A stretch of 64,000 nucleotides of DNA from Acetobacteraceae bacterium (GCA_947475245.1 CANJLW010000024.1:1-64000), one strand, 5' to 3'. Positions 38,019 through 47,310 are shown, counted from the first letter of the stretch. Program-made: numbers and translations. The notes: generated from the letters alone by a model not told the origin.

Positions 38019-38061
38019 GGGGCTTCCGCCCCAGACCTCGACCCGGGGCGAAAGCCCCGGG
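38019..38061. terminator. Two tandem GC hairpins between convergent genes
   Basis: GGGGC-TTCC-GCCCC (38019-38032) and CCCGGGGC-GAAA-GCCCCGGG (38042-38061) follow one another between the stops of the luciferase-like gene and the convergent DUF815 gene. The second has an 8-bp stem and a stable GAAA loop. Neither has a long T run, but their place suggests a two-way terminator. Confidence 0.5.
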
Positions 38062-38088
38062 ACTCCCTCCGGGGGCGACGTCCGAATG

Positions 38089-38952
38089 TCAGGCCGCGAC
38101 GCCCAGCCGCCCCGCCATTTCCTGAATGAACTGCCAGGCCACGCGACCCGACCGCGCTCCGCGCGTGACCGACCACTCCACGGCCGCCGCATGCAGCGCT
38201 TCCGTCTCGATCGGCAGCTTCATGCTCGCCGCATAGCCTTCGATCATCGCGAAGTATGTGGGCTGATCGCAGTTGTGGAACCCCAGCCACAGGCCAAACC
38301 GGTCCGACAGAGACACTTTCTCCTCAATCGCCTCGTTCGGATTGATGGCGGTGGAGCGTTCGTTCTCGATCATGTCCCGCGGCATCAAATGCCGCCGGTT
38401 CGACGTCGCGTAGAACAGCACGTTCGCCGGCCGCCCCTCGATCCCGCCGTCCAACACCGACTTCAGCGCCTTGTAATCGGCGTCCTCCCGCTCGAACGAC
38501 AGATCGTCGCACAGAATCAGGCAGCGCCGGCTTTCCCCGCGCAGCGCGTTCAGCAGGTCGGGCAGCGTGCGGATGTCCTCGCGATGAATCTCGATCAGCG
38601 CGAGACTGCCGGGAACCTCGGCGTTCGCCGCGGCATGGATCGCCTTGACCAACGACGACTTGCCCATCCCCCGCGCGCCCCACAGCATGGCGTTGTTCGC
38701 CGGCAGCCCGCGCGCGAAACGCATCGTGTTCTCGCTCAGAATCTCCTTCTGCCGATCCACGCCCTTCAGCAGTCCGATCTCCACGCGAGAGACTTTCGGC
38801 ACGGGCGCGAGGTGCGCGGGCGACGGGTGCCACACGAACGCGTCCGCCCCATCGAGCGAAAGAGGCGGCGTCGCCGGCGGCGCAAGGCGCTCCAACGCCT
38901 CGGCGATACGGGTCACAAGGGCCAACAAGTTCGGGTCCGCGGGCGTTGTCAT
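38089..38952 (-). CDS. DUF815-family AAA+ ATPase
   Basis: The 287-residue ATPase has a Walker A motif GARGMGKSSLVK (about residues 92-103), a Walker B-like LILCDDLSFE (about 143-152) and a sensor-like YATSNRRHLMPR. This is the DUF815 family, whose members are found across Proteobacteria without a settled function. The ATG at 38952 is used because a longer in-frame start would overlap the yajC promoter region. It is divergent from yajC, with 83 bases between. Confidence 0.87.
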   Translation of the reverse strand: MTTPADPNLLALVTRIAEALERLAPPATPPLSLDGADAFVWHPSPAHLAPVPKVSRVEIGLLKGVDRQKEILSENTMRFARGLPANNAMLWGARGMGKSSLVKAIHAAANAEVPGSLALIEIHREDIRTLPDLLNALRGESRRCLILCDDLSFEREDADYKALKSVLDGGIEGRPANVLFYATSNRRHLMPRDMIENERSTAINPNEAIEEKVSLSDRFGLWLGFHNCDQPTYFAMIEGYAASMKLPIETEALHAAAVEWSVTRGARSGRVAWQFIQEMAGRLGVAA

Positions 38953-39035
38953 GATGCTGTCTGATCCGGGAGTGCTTGACGAAAGGGTGGCGGAAACTAT
39001 GGTCCCGGCCCGCACACCGCAAGGACCAAGCCATC

Positions 39036-39419
39036 ATGAACCCGTTTGCGCTGATTTCCCCCGCCTACGCGCAGAGCGCGAACGACCTGCTCGCCAGCGC
39101 CACCCAGTTCATGCCCCTGGTGCTGATCTTCGGCGTGTTCTACTTCCTGCTGATCCGCCCCCAGCAGCAAAAGGCCAAAGAGGCCCGCGCAATGCTCCTC
39201 GCCCTCAAGCGCGGTGACCGTGTTGTGACCGGCGGCGGCATCCTCGGCACCGTCCAGCGCGTCGCCATGGTGCAGGACAAGGACGGCAAGCAGGTCCCGT
39301 CCTCCGAGATCGAAATCGAGATCGCCCCGAACCTGAAGGTGACCGTGCTGCGCGAGACCATCGCCAGCGTCATCAAGCCGATCGCGGCGAACGACAGCAA
39401 GCCTGCCAAAACCGCCTGA
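39036..39419 (+). CDS. yajC: Preprotein translocase subunit YajC
   Basis: The 127-residue protein has an N-terminal membrane segment (QFMPLVLIFGVFYFLLIRPQQQK) followed by the canonical YajC core: RPQQQKAKE, ALKRGDRVVTGGGILGTV and IEIAPNLKVTVLRETIASV. YajC joins SecD and SecF at the inner membrane and assists Sec-dependent export. AAGGAC precedes the ATG at 39036. Unlike in many alphaproteobacteria, secD and secF do not follow; a terminator-like hairpin and a repeat region do. Confidence 0.93.
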   Translation: MNPFALISPAYAQSANDLLASATQFMPLVLIFGVFYFLLIRPQQQKAKEARAMLLALKRGDRVVTGGGILGTVQRVAMVQDKDGKQVPSSEIEIEIAPNLKVTVLRETIASVIKPIAANDSKPAKTA

Positions 39420-39426
39420 TCCGACG

Positions 39427-39459
39427 CGCCCTCCCGCCTTATTGTTGGCGCGGAGGGCG
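39427..39459 (+). terminator. Hairpin after yajC
   Basis: CGCCCTCC (39427-39434) pairs with GGAGGGCG (39452-39459), and inside it CGCC pairs with GGCG around an AT-rich loop. It starts eight bases after the yajC stop. It lacks a following T run, but position and strength suit transcription termination. Confidence 0.55.
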
Positions 39460-39769
39460 GCTCTGGCTATCAACGGTGCATGAACGCTCCGGCAAACCCG
39501 TTTGGCTCCCTTCCCGCATCGCGCATCAAATCGCGCGATAAAACCCCATGCGCCCTGAGAACCGCCCCGCCACAAGGTGCCAACCGCCGGCGGTTTATCC
39601 AGGGGGCCACCCGCACCTTTGCCTCAGCCAAGCAGCGCAACAAGACCCCATGCGCCCTGAGCACGCCTCCCGCCGGCCCGGAGGCTCCCCTCCGCCGGAA
39701 CCGCGCGGAATGGAAATCCGACGCAAAGACCCCATGCGCCCTGAGAAACACCGCTAGCACGGCCCGCCC
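39460..39769. repeat. Gene-free stretch with three copies of a dispersed repeat
   Basis: The core A-A-R-ACCCCATGCGCCCTGAG occurs at 39541-39560, 39642-39661 and 39726-39745, 84-101 bases apart. The same core, inverted, is found in the tandem repeat at 63.5-63.9 kb. Each copy holds an ATG followed by CGC CCT GAG, which makes short spurious frames starting Met-Arg-Pro-Glu. No promoter or gene is obvious in the stretch. Confidence 0.75.
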
Positions 39770-40738
39770 GTGACTATCCCCGCCCCCTCCGATCCGATCC
39801 TGATCCTCGGCGCGCCCCGATCCGGTACGACCTGGCTCGCCAAGATCGTCGACAGCCATCCAGGCGTGCTTTATCGGCACGAACCCGACGAAATTCATCC
39901 CGCCACCACCTTGCCGCCCGAACGCCTGCTTCAGGTCTGGGTGAACGAGCGCGGCACGCGCACCGCAAGCAAGCGCCCGTTCTTCCGCAAATCATACCAG
40001 TCCGCGGTCGCGTTCCATCTACGAACCGCCCTGGCTTACGCGCTGAACGGCGCATCCCGCCTGCCGCCGCCCTTCAATCGCCTGGGCACCCTGCCCGTCC
40101 CCGACCTTGCCGACACCGCCCGAGCACGTCTTGCCATCAAGTCCGTGCGCTGGTGCGACGGTGTCGGCCGCTTCGCCCGGGCCTTGCCCGACAGCCGCGT
40201 GCTGCTCATCCTCCGCCACCCCTGCGGGCAGGTCGCCTCGGTCATGCGCGGCGCGCGTCAAAAGCGCTTCGACCTGCGGGAGGAAGGCACCGATATGCCG
40301 TTCGACGAGGCCTTCGCCGTCGCATCCGCCGAACGCCATGGGGTGGAGCGGCGCGCCTTCCAGTCGCTGCCCGACGCCGCCAAATATGCCTGGGCCTGGG
40401 TTGCCTTCAACGAGGCCGCGCTCGCAGGCGTTGAAACCCTGCCCAACCTCCGGGTTGTGATCTACGAGGAGCTTTGCGCCGACCCGATCGGCCTGTCCCA
40501 TCAGCTTTTGGGCTTCGCGGGCCTGACATGGACTCCGCAGACCGAGGACTTCCTGCGCCGCAGCACCAGCCATGACGGGCCCGCCGGCTATTATGCCGTC
40601 TTCCGCAGTTCCATCGCCGCCGCCGACGGCTGGCGGAAGTCCATGGCCCCCGCCGATCAACAAGCCGTCACCGACGTCGTCCGCGCCACGGCCCTCGCGC
40701 GCTTTTGGCCCGACCTGTCGGCCCCCAAAATGCGATAA
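39770..40738 (+). CDS. Sulfotransferase-family protein
   Basis: The 322-residue protein has the 5'-phosphosulfate loop GAPRSGTTWLAK (about residues 14-25) and a 3'-phosphate motif RHPCGQVASVMR (about 149-160), both marks of PAPS-dependent sulfotransferases. It would pass sulfate to a sugar, lipid or small molecule; the acceptor is unknown. The start is a GTG at 39770 with no clear ribosome site, directly after the repeat region; this start is the least certain part. No neighbouring sulfate-activation genes are present. Confidence 0.8.
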   Translation: MTIPAPSDPILILGAPRSGTTWLAKIVDSHPGVLYRHEPDEIHPATTLPPERLLQVWVNERGTRTASKRPFFRKSYQSAVAFHLRTALAYALNGASRLPPPFNRLGTLPVPDLADTARARLAIKSVRWCDGVGRFARALPDSRVLLILRHPCGQVASVMRGARQKRFDLREEGTDMPFDEAFAVASAERHGVERRAFQSLPDAAKYAWAWVAFNEAALAGVETLPNLRVVIYEELCADPIGLSHQLLGFAGLTWTPQTEDFLRRSTSHDGPAGYYAVFRSSIAAADGWRKSMAPADQQAVTDVVRATALARFWPDLSAPKMR

Positions 40739-40777
40739 TCGCGTGACATTACGATCCCTTCACGCCAGACTCGCTCC

Positions 40778-41446
40778 GTGAACATTCTCGCCCCCCCCAA
40801 GGCTCGGCTTGATATCGAGATCGTGCACGATCTGGTGTGCCCGTGGTGCTACCTGGGCGTGCGGCGTCTTCTGCGGACGTTGCGACGTCGACCCGATATT
40901 GCCTTCGAACTGACCTGGCGACCGTTCCTCCTCAATCCCGACATGCCGCGGATCGGGATGGCGCGGCCCGACTACATCGTTCGCAAGTTCGGCGGGGAAG
41001 ATCGCGCCCGGCGCATGTATGCCGCCATTGCCGAAACCGGACGCGCGGAAGGCATCCTGTTCCGCTTCGATCGCATTCGACGCACCCCGTCATCCGTCGA
41101 CGCCCATCGTCTGGTCCGCTTCGCCGCGCGCTTCGGTCGCGGCGATTCAATGGTGGAAGCCCTGTTCTCCGCTCATTTCACCGATGGACACGATATCGGC
41201 GATATCGGCGTGCTCATCGACATCGCGACGGGATGCGGCCTCGACCCACTCTCTGTCCGCCGCTTCCTGATTGGCGACGAGGACGCGGAGGCCGTTCACG
41301 CCGACAACCTGCGTGCCCATCGCATCGGGATCAACGGGGTGCCCTGCTTTGTGATCGGCGGGCGCCATGCCATCGCCGGCGCGCAGGAGCCTGAGGTCAT
41401 CGAACGACTGCTCGACGTCGCGGCGTCCGACGCGATCCCGCTTTAA
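40778..41446 (+). CDS. DsbA-family (FrnE-like) thiol oxidoreductase
   Basis: The 222-residue protein has the thioredoxin-fold motif CPWCYLG (about residues 22-28) in DLVCPWCYLGVRRLL and a cis-proline loop GINGVPCFVIGG near residue 190. It matches the DsbA/FrnE branch, which is cytoplasmic because it lacks a signal peptide. It could act in thiol redox or detoxification. The start is a GTG at 40778. Its end overlaps the stop of the convergent MFS gene by four bases. Confidence 0.87.
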   Translation: MNILAPPKARLDIEIVHDLVCPWCYLGVRRLLRTLRRRPDIAFELTWRPFLLNPDMPRIGMARPDYIVRKFGGEDRARRMYAAIAETGRAEGILFRFDRIRRTPSSVDAHRLVRFAARFGRGDSMVEALFSAHFTDGHDIGDIGVLIDIATGCGLDPLSVRRFLIGDEDAEAVHADNLRAHRIGINGVPCFVIGGRHAIAGAQEPEVIERLLDVAASDAIPL

Positions 41447-42660
41447 CCGGGATCGCGGCCTAGCCGGCGCAGCACATACAGCCCGGTCAGCGTCACGAAC
41501 GCCAGATGGCCGAAGCCCAGCCCCCAGCCCAGAACGACGTCGTCCCCCGCCCAGTCGAGCGCCAGACCGACGCCGAGTGGGCCGAGGAAGCCGCCGGTGT
41601 AGCCGGCCATGCTGTGTAAGCCCATGGTCGCGCCGCGCAGGGCCGGGTCCGCCGCCTGGACGGTGCCCGCCGTCAGCGCGGAACTGTCGATGTAGATCGT
41701 TGCGTTCCACAGCACGACCATCGCCGTTGCCAGCAGCATCGATACGCCGATCGTCCAACCCGCCAGCATCGACAGGACCGAAGCCGCGCTCATCGCCGTC
41801 ACCACGACGCGCAACCGCCCGTGCCGCTGCGCGGTCTCGTTGCCGGTGACCGAAACGACGATCCCCACCAGACCGGCCGTCGTGAACAACACCGTTGGGT
41901 CCGGCATCCACCAGGCGGAGCCCAATCGTGCCGCCGCCGCCGTCAGGAACGTGACCCCCCAGGCCCGTAGCGCCGCCAACTCCCAGGTATGGACTGTGTA
42001 TCCCGCGATCCAGGCCATCGCACGACGGTTCCGAAACACCGGGCGGAAGTCCAGCAATGCGCCGGGCTTCGCGGCTGTCGGCCGCATCGCCAGTCGCGCC
42101 GGCATGATGTTCCAGGCAATAACGCCCGCCCCGGCCGCCGCGATCGCGCCGAACAGAAACGCCGCCGCCGGCCCCAATAAGGCCGCGATGACGCCCGCGA
42201 CGGCAAACGACGCCGCCCCGGCAATGCCAACTCCGGCGGCATGCAGCGACACGGCGCGCGACTGCGCGTTCCCCTCCAACGTGTCGGCAATGGCGCGCAG
42301 ACCCGGCATATACGCCCCCGCCCAGCCGATCCCCGCGATCGCGCGCAAGGCAAAGCCCGACCAGAACCCATCGGCGAACAGAGCGAAGCCCAGATGCGAC
42401 ACCAAGGTGCATCCCGCCCCGACCATATACACTCGGCGAGTCGGCACCCGATCGGTCAGCGCCACCAGCACCGGCACGGTCGCCACATAGGCAGCGAAGA
42501 AGATGCCGATCAGCCACCCTGCCTCGGTCTTCGACAGGTTCCAGCGATCGATATACTGAGGCAACAGCGCCGGCAGCGTGAAGGCGCCGATCTGAACCAT
42601 CACCTGCGCCGATACGATCGCGGCGATGAACCCTGAGCGCGAGGACGTGGGTTCCGGCAT
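41443..42660 (-). CDS. MFS transporter divergent from arsM
   Basis: The 405-residue protein has about 12 membrane segments and the MFS loop motif (DRVPTRRVYMVGAG, about residues 70-83). A perfect AAGGAGGAG ribosome site precedes its ATG. It shares a promoter region with arsM, where an ArsR-like palindrome lies, so it is probably part of the arsenic regulon and may carry an arsenical or antimonial. The substrate cannot be read from sequence; general drug or metabolite transport is the alternative. Confidence 0.8.
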   Translation of the reverse strand: MPEPTSSRSGFIAAIVSAQVMVQIGAFTLPALLPQYIDRWNLSKTEAGWLIGIFFAAYVATVPVLVALTDRVPTRRVYMVGAGCTLVSHLGFALFADGFWSGFALRAIAGIGWAGAYMPGLRAIADTLEGNAQSRAVSLHAAGVGIAGAASFAVAGVIAALLGPAAAFLFGAIAAAGAGVIAWNIMPARLAMRPTAAKPGALLDFRPVFRNRRAMAWIAGYTVHTWELAALRAWGVTFLTAAAARLGSAWWMPDPTVLFTTAGLVGIVVSVTGNETAQRHGRLRVVVTAMSAASVLSMLAGWTIGVSMLLATAMVVLWNATIYIDSSALTAGTVQAADPALRGATMGLHSMAGYTGGFLGPLGVGLALDWAGDDVVLGWGLGFGHLAFVTLTGLYVLRRLGRDPG

Positions 42661-42685
42661 GGCGCTCCTCCTTTATTTCGTTAAT

Positions 42686-42704
42686 ATTCAAATTATCGTT
42701 GAAT
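42686..42704. promoter_or_regulatory. ArsR-type operator between the MFS gene and arsM
   Basis: ATTCAA and TTGAAT form a perfect 6-bp inverted repeat with a 7-base spacer in an AT-rich island within GC-rich DNA. AT-rich palindromes of this size are bound by ArsR/SmtB repressors. It would control both divergent genes. Confidence 0.55.
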
Positions 42705-42757
42705 TCAGCGTGAGGCAAGCCTATCTCGCCTCTCGAAGCTTATCGGGGACCACGAAC

Positions 42758-43540
42758 ATGACCAGCGCCGACGGTATCAAGGACATGGTTCGGACACGCT
42801 ACGGCGAAATCGCGCAGGCATCGGACGCGTGCTGCGCGCCCAAATCGTCCTGCTGCGGCCCGTCGGAGACAACGGTCTCCGCCCTTAAGATGGGCTATTC
42901 CGACGCCGATCTGGCGGCGATCCCCGACGGTGCCAATCTTGGTCTCGGCTGCGGCAACCCGCAGGCCATCGCGGCCCTGCGCGCGGGGGAAACGGTCATC
43001 GATCTCGGCAGCGGGGCCGGCTTCGATTGCTTTCTTGCCGCGCGTCAGGTCGGCGGCACCGGCCGCGTCATCGGCGTCGACATGACGCACGAGATGCTGG
43101 CCAAGGCTCGCGCCAACGCCGCCTCTGTTGGTGCCGCCAACGTGGAGTTCCGCCTTGGGGAGTTGGAGCATCTGCCCGTCGCAGACAACACCGCCGACGT
43201 CATCCTGTCGAATTGCGTGATCAACCTGGTGCCGAACAAGCCGCAGGTCTTCCGCGAAGCCTTCCGCGTCCTGAAATCGAACGGTCGACTGGCGATTTCC
43301 GATGTCGTCAACACCGCGCCGCTGACCGCCGAACTTGCCGCCGACAATGCCCTGATCTGCGGCTGCGTCGTCGGTGCCGCCCCGGTCGCCGAGATCGAGG
43401 CCTGGCTGGCGCAGGCCGGCTTCGTCGACATCGCCGTTACCGTCCGGCCGGAAAGCCGAGAGCTGATTGCCACCTGGGCACCCGGACGCGGGGTCGAAGA
43501 CTTCGTCGTCTCGGCCACCATCGAAGCCCGCAAACCCTGA
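42758..43540 (+). CDS. arsM: Arsenite methyltransferase ArsM
   Basis: The 260-residue enzyme begins with a Cys-rich segment (ACCAPKSSCCGP), has the S-adenosylmethionine motif VIDLGSGAGFDCFLA (about residues 73-87) with the Cys in GFDCF, and further cysteines at ILSNCVINLVPNK and LICGCVVG. These match the arsenic-binding cysteines of ArsM, which methylates As(III) stepwise to volatile or exported forms. The ATG at 42758 has GGGGA upstream. It starts an operon with arsR and an MFS gene. Confidence 0.92.
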   Translation: MTSADGIKDMVRTRYGEIAQASDACCAPKSSCCGPSETTVSALKMGYSDADLAAIPDGANLGLGCGNPQAIAALRAGETVIDLGSGAGFDCFLAARQVGGTGRVIGVDMTHEMLAKARANAASVGAANVEFRLGELEHLPVADNTADVILSNCVINLVPNKPQVFREAFRVLKSNGRLAISDVVNTAPLTAELAADNALICGCVVGAAPVAEIEAWLAQAGFVDIAVTVRPESRELIATWAPGRGVEDFVVSATIEARKP

Positions 43541-43551
43541 CGCGCCTCTCG

Positions 43552-43860
43552 ATGAACGCGACGCAGGCCGTGGATGCCCTCGGAGCTTTGGCGCATGAGC
43601 ATCGTCTGGCGGTCTTCCGCTTGCTGGTCGAAGCCGGGCCGGACGGTCTGCCCGCCGGGGTCATCGCCGAACGGCTCGGTCTCGTGCCGTCGTCGCTGAC
43701 GTTCCACTTGCAACAATTGCAGCGCTCCCGCCTGCTGGCGCAGCGCCGGGTCGGGCGCCAACTGATCTATGCCGCCGACTTCGACTCGATGAACGGCCTG
43801 TTGGGCTTTCTGACCGAGAACTGCTGCGGACGCGGCACCGCCGCCTGTGTGCCGACATGA
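43552..43860 (+). CDS. arsR: ArsR-family arsenic repressor
   Basis: The 102-residue winged-helix protein has the ArsR pattern (ALGALAHEHRLAVFRLL, then LGLVPSSLTFHLQQLQRSRLL). A C-terminal NCCGRGTAAC supplies vicinal cysteines, a likely As(III) site as in the ArsR groups that use C-terminal Cys. Binding would release it from DNA and turn on the operon. It follows arsM after 11 bases and overlaps the next gene by four bases (ATGA). Its target is likely the palindrome at 42686-42704. Confidence 0.9.
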   Translation: MNATQAVDALGALAHEHRLAVFRLLVEAGPDGLPAGVIAERLGLVPSSLTFHLQQLQRSRLLAQRRVGRQLIYAADFDSMNGLLGFLTENCCGRGTAACVPT

Positions 43861-45044
43861 CGGATACGCATAACCGCGTCGTTGTCATTCCGGCGATCGG
43901 GATCGGCCAGATCCTGTCCTGGGGCGCGTCATACTACCTGCCGGCCGTGCTGGTGCAGCCCATCGCCCGCGACACGCAATGGCCCACCCCCTGGATCGTA
44001 GGCGCACTGTCTGTGGGCCTTCTGATCTCCGGTCTGGTCTCCCCCCGTGTCGGCCGCCTGATCGAGTGTTACGGCGGTCGCCCGGTCCTGGCGGGAAGCG
44101 CCGTTCTGCTGGCCATCGGCCTGATCCTGCAAGGCTTCGCCCCCGGCATCGAAATGATGGTCGCCGCCTGGGTCGTGATCGGCGTCGGCATGGGCGCCGG
44201 CCTCTACGATCCCGCCTTCTCCACCCTCGCTCGGCTTTATGGCGACGGCGCGCGCTCCGCCATTACTCAGGTCACCTTGTTCGGTGGCCTGGCGAGCACC
44301 GTCTGCTGGCCGCTCAGTGCCTGGTTTGTGGAGCAGCTCGGCTGGCGCGGCACGAGTTTTGCCTATGCGGCGATCGAACTGGCCATCGTCCTGCCGCTCT
44401 ACTGGTTCGGAGTGCCGCGCGAAGCGCGCGCCGAACCCGCGCCACGCCCACCCGCCGCCTCCCCCCGCGCTCGGCGGGAGGACCGCTTCCTGCTGATCGT
44501 TCTGGGGGCATGCATGACCCTGGCCTCGGTCGTCATGACCGTCATCTCGGTCCATCTGCTGGCGATCCTGCAATCGCGCGGCCTCTCGCTGACCGAAGCG
44601 GTCGGTCTCGGCATGTTGATCGGCCCGGCGCAGGTCGGCTCCCGGATTATCGAGGCTGCCTTCGGACGGAAGCACAATCCGATCTGGAGCCTGGTGGTTT
44701 CAACCGCAACCGTCGCGATCGGTCTGGCAACGTTGTTGGGACAGGTCGAACTGATCGCCACCGGGCTGATCCTGTACGGCGCGGGCAGCGGCCTGCGTTC
44801 GATCGCACGGGGCACTGTTCCGCTGGCGATGTTCGGGCGCGAAGGATACGCAGTGTTGATGGGCTGGCTGGCGATGCCGGTGCTGATCGCCAGCGCCCTG
44901 TCGCCGTCCTTGGGCGACCTGCTGATCCTGCATCTGGGGATCCGCGATACCGTCGTGGTGCTGACCGCGCTGGGCGTCGTCACCACCGGTCTGGCGGTCA
45001 TTCTGGTACCGAAAGCATTGCGGCGGGGCATGGGCGCAGCCTGA
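43857..45044 (+). CDS. MFS efflux transporter of the arsenic operon (possibly ArsK-like)
   Basis: The 395-residue protein has 12 predicted membrane segments and MFS motif sequences (SPRVGRLIECYGGRPVL near residue 60). It is coupled to arsR by a four-base overlap, so it almost certainly belongs to arsenic resistance. ArsK proteins, MFS exporters of trivalent arsenicals and antimonite found in alphaproteobacteria, are the closest functional idea, but I cannot confirm orthology. Its stop codon meets that of the ACR3 gene base to base (TGATCA). Confidence 0.78.
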   Translation: MTDTHNRVVVIPAIGIGQILSWGASYYLPAVLVQPIARDTQWPTPWIVGALSVGLLISGLVSPRVGRLIECYGGRPVLAGSAVLLAIGLILQGFAPGIEMMVAAWVVIGVGMGAGLYDPAFSTLARLYGDGARSAITQVTLFGGLASTVCWPLSAWFVEQLGWRGTSFAYAAIELAIVLPLYWFGVPREARAEPAPRPPAASPRARREDRFLLIVLGACMTLASVVMTVISVHLLAILQSRGLSLTEAVGLGMLIGPAQVGSRIIEAAFGRKHNPIWSLVVSTATVAIGLATLLGQVELIATGLILYGAGSGLRSIARGTVPLAMFGREGYAVLMGWLAMPVLIASALSPSLGDLLILHLGIRDTVVVLTALGVVTTGLAVILVPKALRRGMGAA

Positions 45045-46079
45045 TCACGCCCGGTCGTACCAGCGCCGGCTGTTCATGACGATGTGCACGACCGACAGCA
45101 TGACCGGCACTTCGACCAGCACGCCCACCACGGTGGCCAACGCCGCGCCCGACTCGAAGCCGAACAGACTGATTGCCGCGGCGACCGCGAGTTCGAAGAA
45201 ATTACTGGCCCCGATCAACGCCGACGGACCGGCAACGTTATGCGCTTCTCCGCATTGCCGGTTCAGCCAATAGGCGATGCCGGCATTCAGATAGACCTGG
45301 ATCACGATCGGCACCGCCAGCAGCATAATGACCAGCGGTTGCGCCAGAATCTGTCCGCCCTGGAAACCAAACAGCAGCACCAAGGTCGTCAGCAGCGCAA
45401 TCAGCGACACCGGCTGCAAAGCCGTCAGAGTGGCCGTCAGGCCGCCGCTTCCCAGCAGATATCGCCGCCAAAGCTGCGCGGCCAGCACGGGCACCACGAT
45501 GTAAAGCACCACCGACAGGAACAACGTGTCCCACGGCACGACGATCGCCGACAGACCCAGCAGCAACCCGACGAGCGGCGCGAAGGCGACGATCATGATG
45601 GCATCGTTCAGCGCCACCTGGCTTAACGTGAAGTTCGGCTCCCCGTCCGACAGGTTCGACCAGACGAACACCATCGCCGTGCACGGCGCGGCGGCCAACA
45701 GGATCAGCCCGGCGATATAGCTGTCGATCTGTCCTTCCGGCAGCCACGGGCGAAACAGCCAGCCGATGAAAATCCAGCCCAGAACCGCCATGCTGAATGG
45801 CTTGATCAGCCAGTTGACGCCCACCGTGATCGCGATGCCCCGCCAATGCCGAGCAACCTGACCGATGGCGGTGAAGTCGACTCGCAGGAGCATGGGGATG
45901 ATCATCAGCCAAATCAGCGCCGCGACCGGCAGATTGACCCGCGCGAGGTTCATCCGTCCGAGGAACTGAAACGGTTCCGGAATAAGACTGCCCAGCGCGA
46001 TGCCGACGACGATGCACAGCGCGACCCAGAGCGTCAGATAGCGCTCGAATGTGCCGAGGGCGGAAGGTTTCGAGGTCAT
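45045..46079 (-). CDS. acr3: ACR3-family arsenite efflux permease
   Basis: The 344-residue protein has ten membrane segments and the ACR3 signature LAAAPCTAMVFVWSNL with the essential Cys (about residue 129), plus LIGASNFFELAVAAA near the C-terminus. It exports As(III) using the proton-motive force. It starts seven bases after the ArsJ stop; the four genes ArsR-ArsC, GAPDH, ArsJ and ACR3 form one operon running leftward. A longer in-frame start at 46136 would overlap arsJ and is rejected. Confidence 0.93.
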   Translation of the reverse strand: MTSKPSALGTFERYLTLWVALCIVVGIALGSLIPEPFQFLGRMNLARVNLPVAALIWLMIIPMLLRVDFTAIGQVARHWRGIAITVGVNWLIKPFSMAVLGWIFIGWLFRPWLPEGQIDSYIAGLILLAAAPCTAMVFVWSNLSDGEPNFTLSQVALNDAIMIVAFAPLVGLLLGLSAIVVPWDTLFLSVVLYIVVPVLAAQLWRRYLLGSGGLTATLTALQPVSLIALLTTLVLLFGFQGGQILAQPLVIMLLAVPIVIQVYLNAGIAYWLNRQCGEAHNVAGPSALIGASNFFELAVAAAISLFGFESGAALATVVGVLVEVPVMLSVVHIVMNSRRWYDRA

Positions 46080-46086
46080 GAAAATC

Positions 46087-47310
46087 CTAAGCTGGTTGGC
46101 GCTGCGTGGAGACGGCGGTTGGCAGCATAAACACAACCAACAGGCAAGCGCCCAGCATCGCCGCCGATCCCCACAGGCATGCCGACAATCCGCCCGCCTG
46201 CATCAACATGCCTGACAGCAGGATGCCGATCAGCCGACCGGCCGCATTGGCGGCATAGTAGAAGCCGACATCCTCCGCCGCTTTTTTCGATCCGGCATAG
46301 GCCAGGATCAAATAGGAATGCAGCGAGGAGATGACCGCGAAGGCAAAACCGAACACGCCCAGCCCGACGACCACCACAAGATCGGGATGCGGGACACCGG
46401 CGGCCAGCACCAATGCCAAAACAATCGGGATCGCCGCCAGGAATGCGCCCCAGAGACGCGCTTCGGGTGCTTCCCGGCTCAACCCGTCCGTGCTGCGCCG
46501 GATCATCGACGGCGCTAAGCCCTGCACGACGCCATAGCCAATCGTCCAGACCGCCAGGAAGCCCGAGACCTGCACGAAGGTCCAACCATTGGCATACAGG
46601 AACACCGGCAGACCGACGACAAACCACACGTCGCGCGCGCCGAACAGCACGATGCGCGCCGCCGCCATCAGGTTGATCGCGCGGGTCTTGGCAAACAGCT
46701 CCCCGAAGGATTTCGACGCCTTTGCCTTGCCCAGCCCGGCAGGCAGGCTGAACAGACCGGCGAGCAGCACGCCCACCAGCAGCGCCGCCATCAACCACAG
46801 CGAGGCGCGGAAGCCGAATGCCTGCAACAGTAAGCCACCCAGAAAGAAGCCGACGCCCTTCATCGCGTTCTTGGAGCCGGTGAACCAGGCCACCCAGCGA
46901 AACAACTGCCCTGCCCCACCGTCGGACGCCGCCTTGATCGCGGATTTCGACGCCGTCTTGGTCAGGTCCTTCGCCACCCCGGACACGCCTTGCGACGCCA
47001 CCACCCAGGCCACCGACGCACCCGCGCTCCAGGCCGGATCGAGTGCCGACAGCATTGTCAGCCCCACCACCTGCAAACCCATGCCGATGGCCAACATCCG
47101 GGGAATGCCGAAGCGCGTCGCCAGCCAACCGCCGCCCAGATTGGCGAAAATGCCAGCAGTCTCATACAGCAGGAACAACGAGGCCAAGGTGAACGGCGTA
47201 TAGCCGAGGCTGTAGAAATGGAGCAGCACGAGCATCCGCAGCGCGCCGTCCGTCAGCGTGAAGCTCCAATAACTGGCGGTGACGATCAGATAGTTGCGGA
47301 TCGACGGCAT
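46087..47310 (-). CDS. arsJ: ArsJ: exporter of 1-arseno-3-phosphoglycerate
   Basis: The 407-residue MFS protein begins [20 protein letters not shown] and contains GALRMLVLLHFYSLGYTPF and the K-rich loop KDLTKTASKSAIK, typical of ArsJ. ArsJ exports the unstable arseno-phosphoglycerate made by the partner GAPDH, so arsenate leaves without reduction. Its ATG shares one base with the GAPDH stop (TGATG), tying the two steps together. The longer frame start at 47385 overlaps GAPDH and is not used. Confidence 0.92.
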   Translation of the reverse strand: MPSIRNYLIVTASYWSFTLTDGALRMLVLLHFYSLGYTPFTLASLFLLYETAGIFANLGGGWLATRFGIPRMLAIGMGLQVVGLTMLSALDPAWSAGASVAWVVASQGVSGVAKDLTKTASKSAIKAASDGGAGQLFRWVAWFTGSKNAMKGVGFFLGGLLLQAFGFRASLWLMAALLVGVLLAGLFSLPAGLGKAKASKSFGELFAKTRAINLMAAARIVLFGARDVWFVVGLPVFLYANGWTFVQVSGFLAVWTIGYGVVQGLAPSMIRRSTDGLSREAPEARLWGAFLAAIPIVLALVLAAGVPHPDLVVVVGLGVFGFAFAVISSLHSYLILAYAGSKKAAEDVGFYYAANAAGRLIGILLSGMLMQAGGLSACLWGSAAMLGACLLVVFMLPTAVSTQRQPA

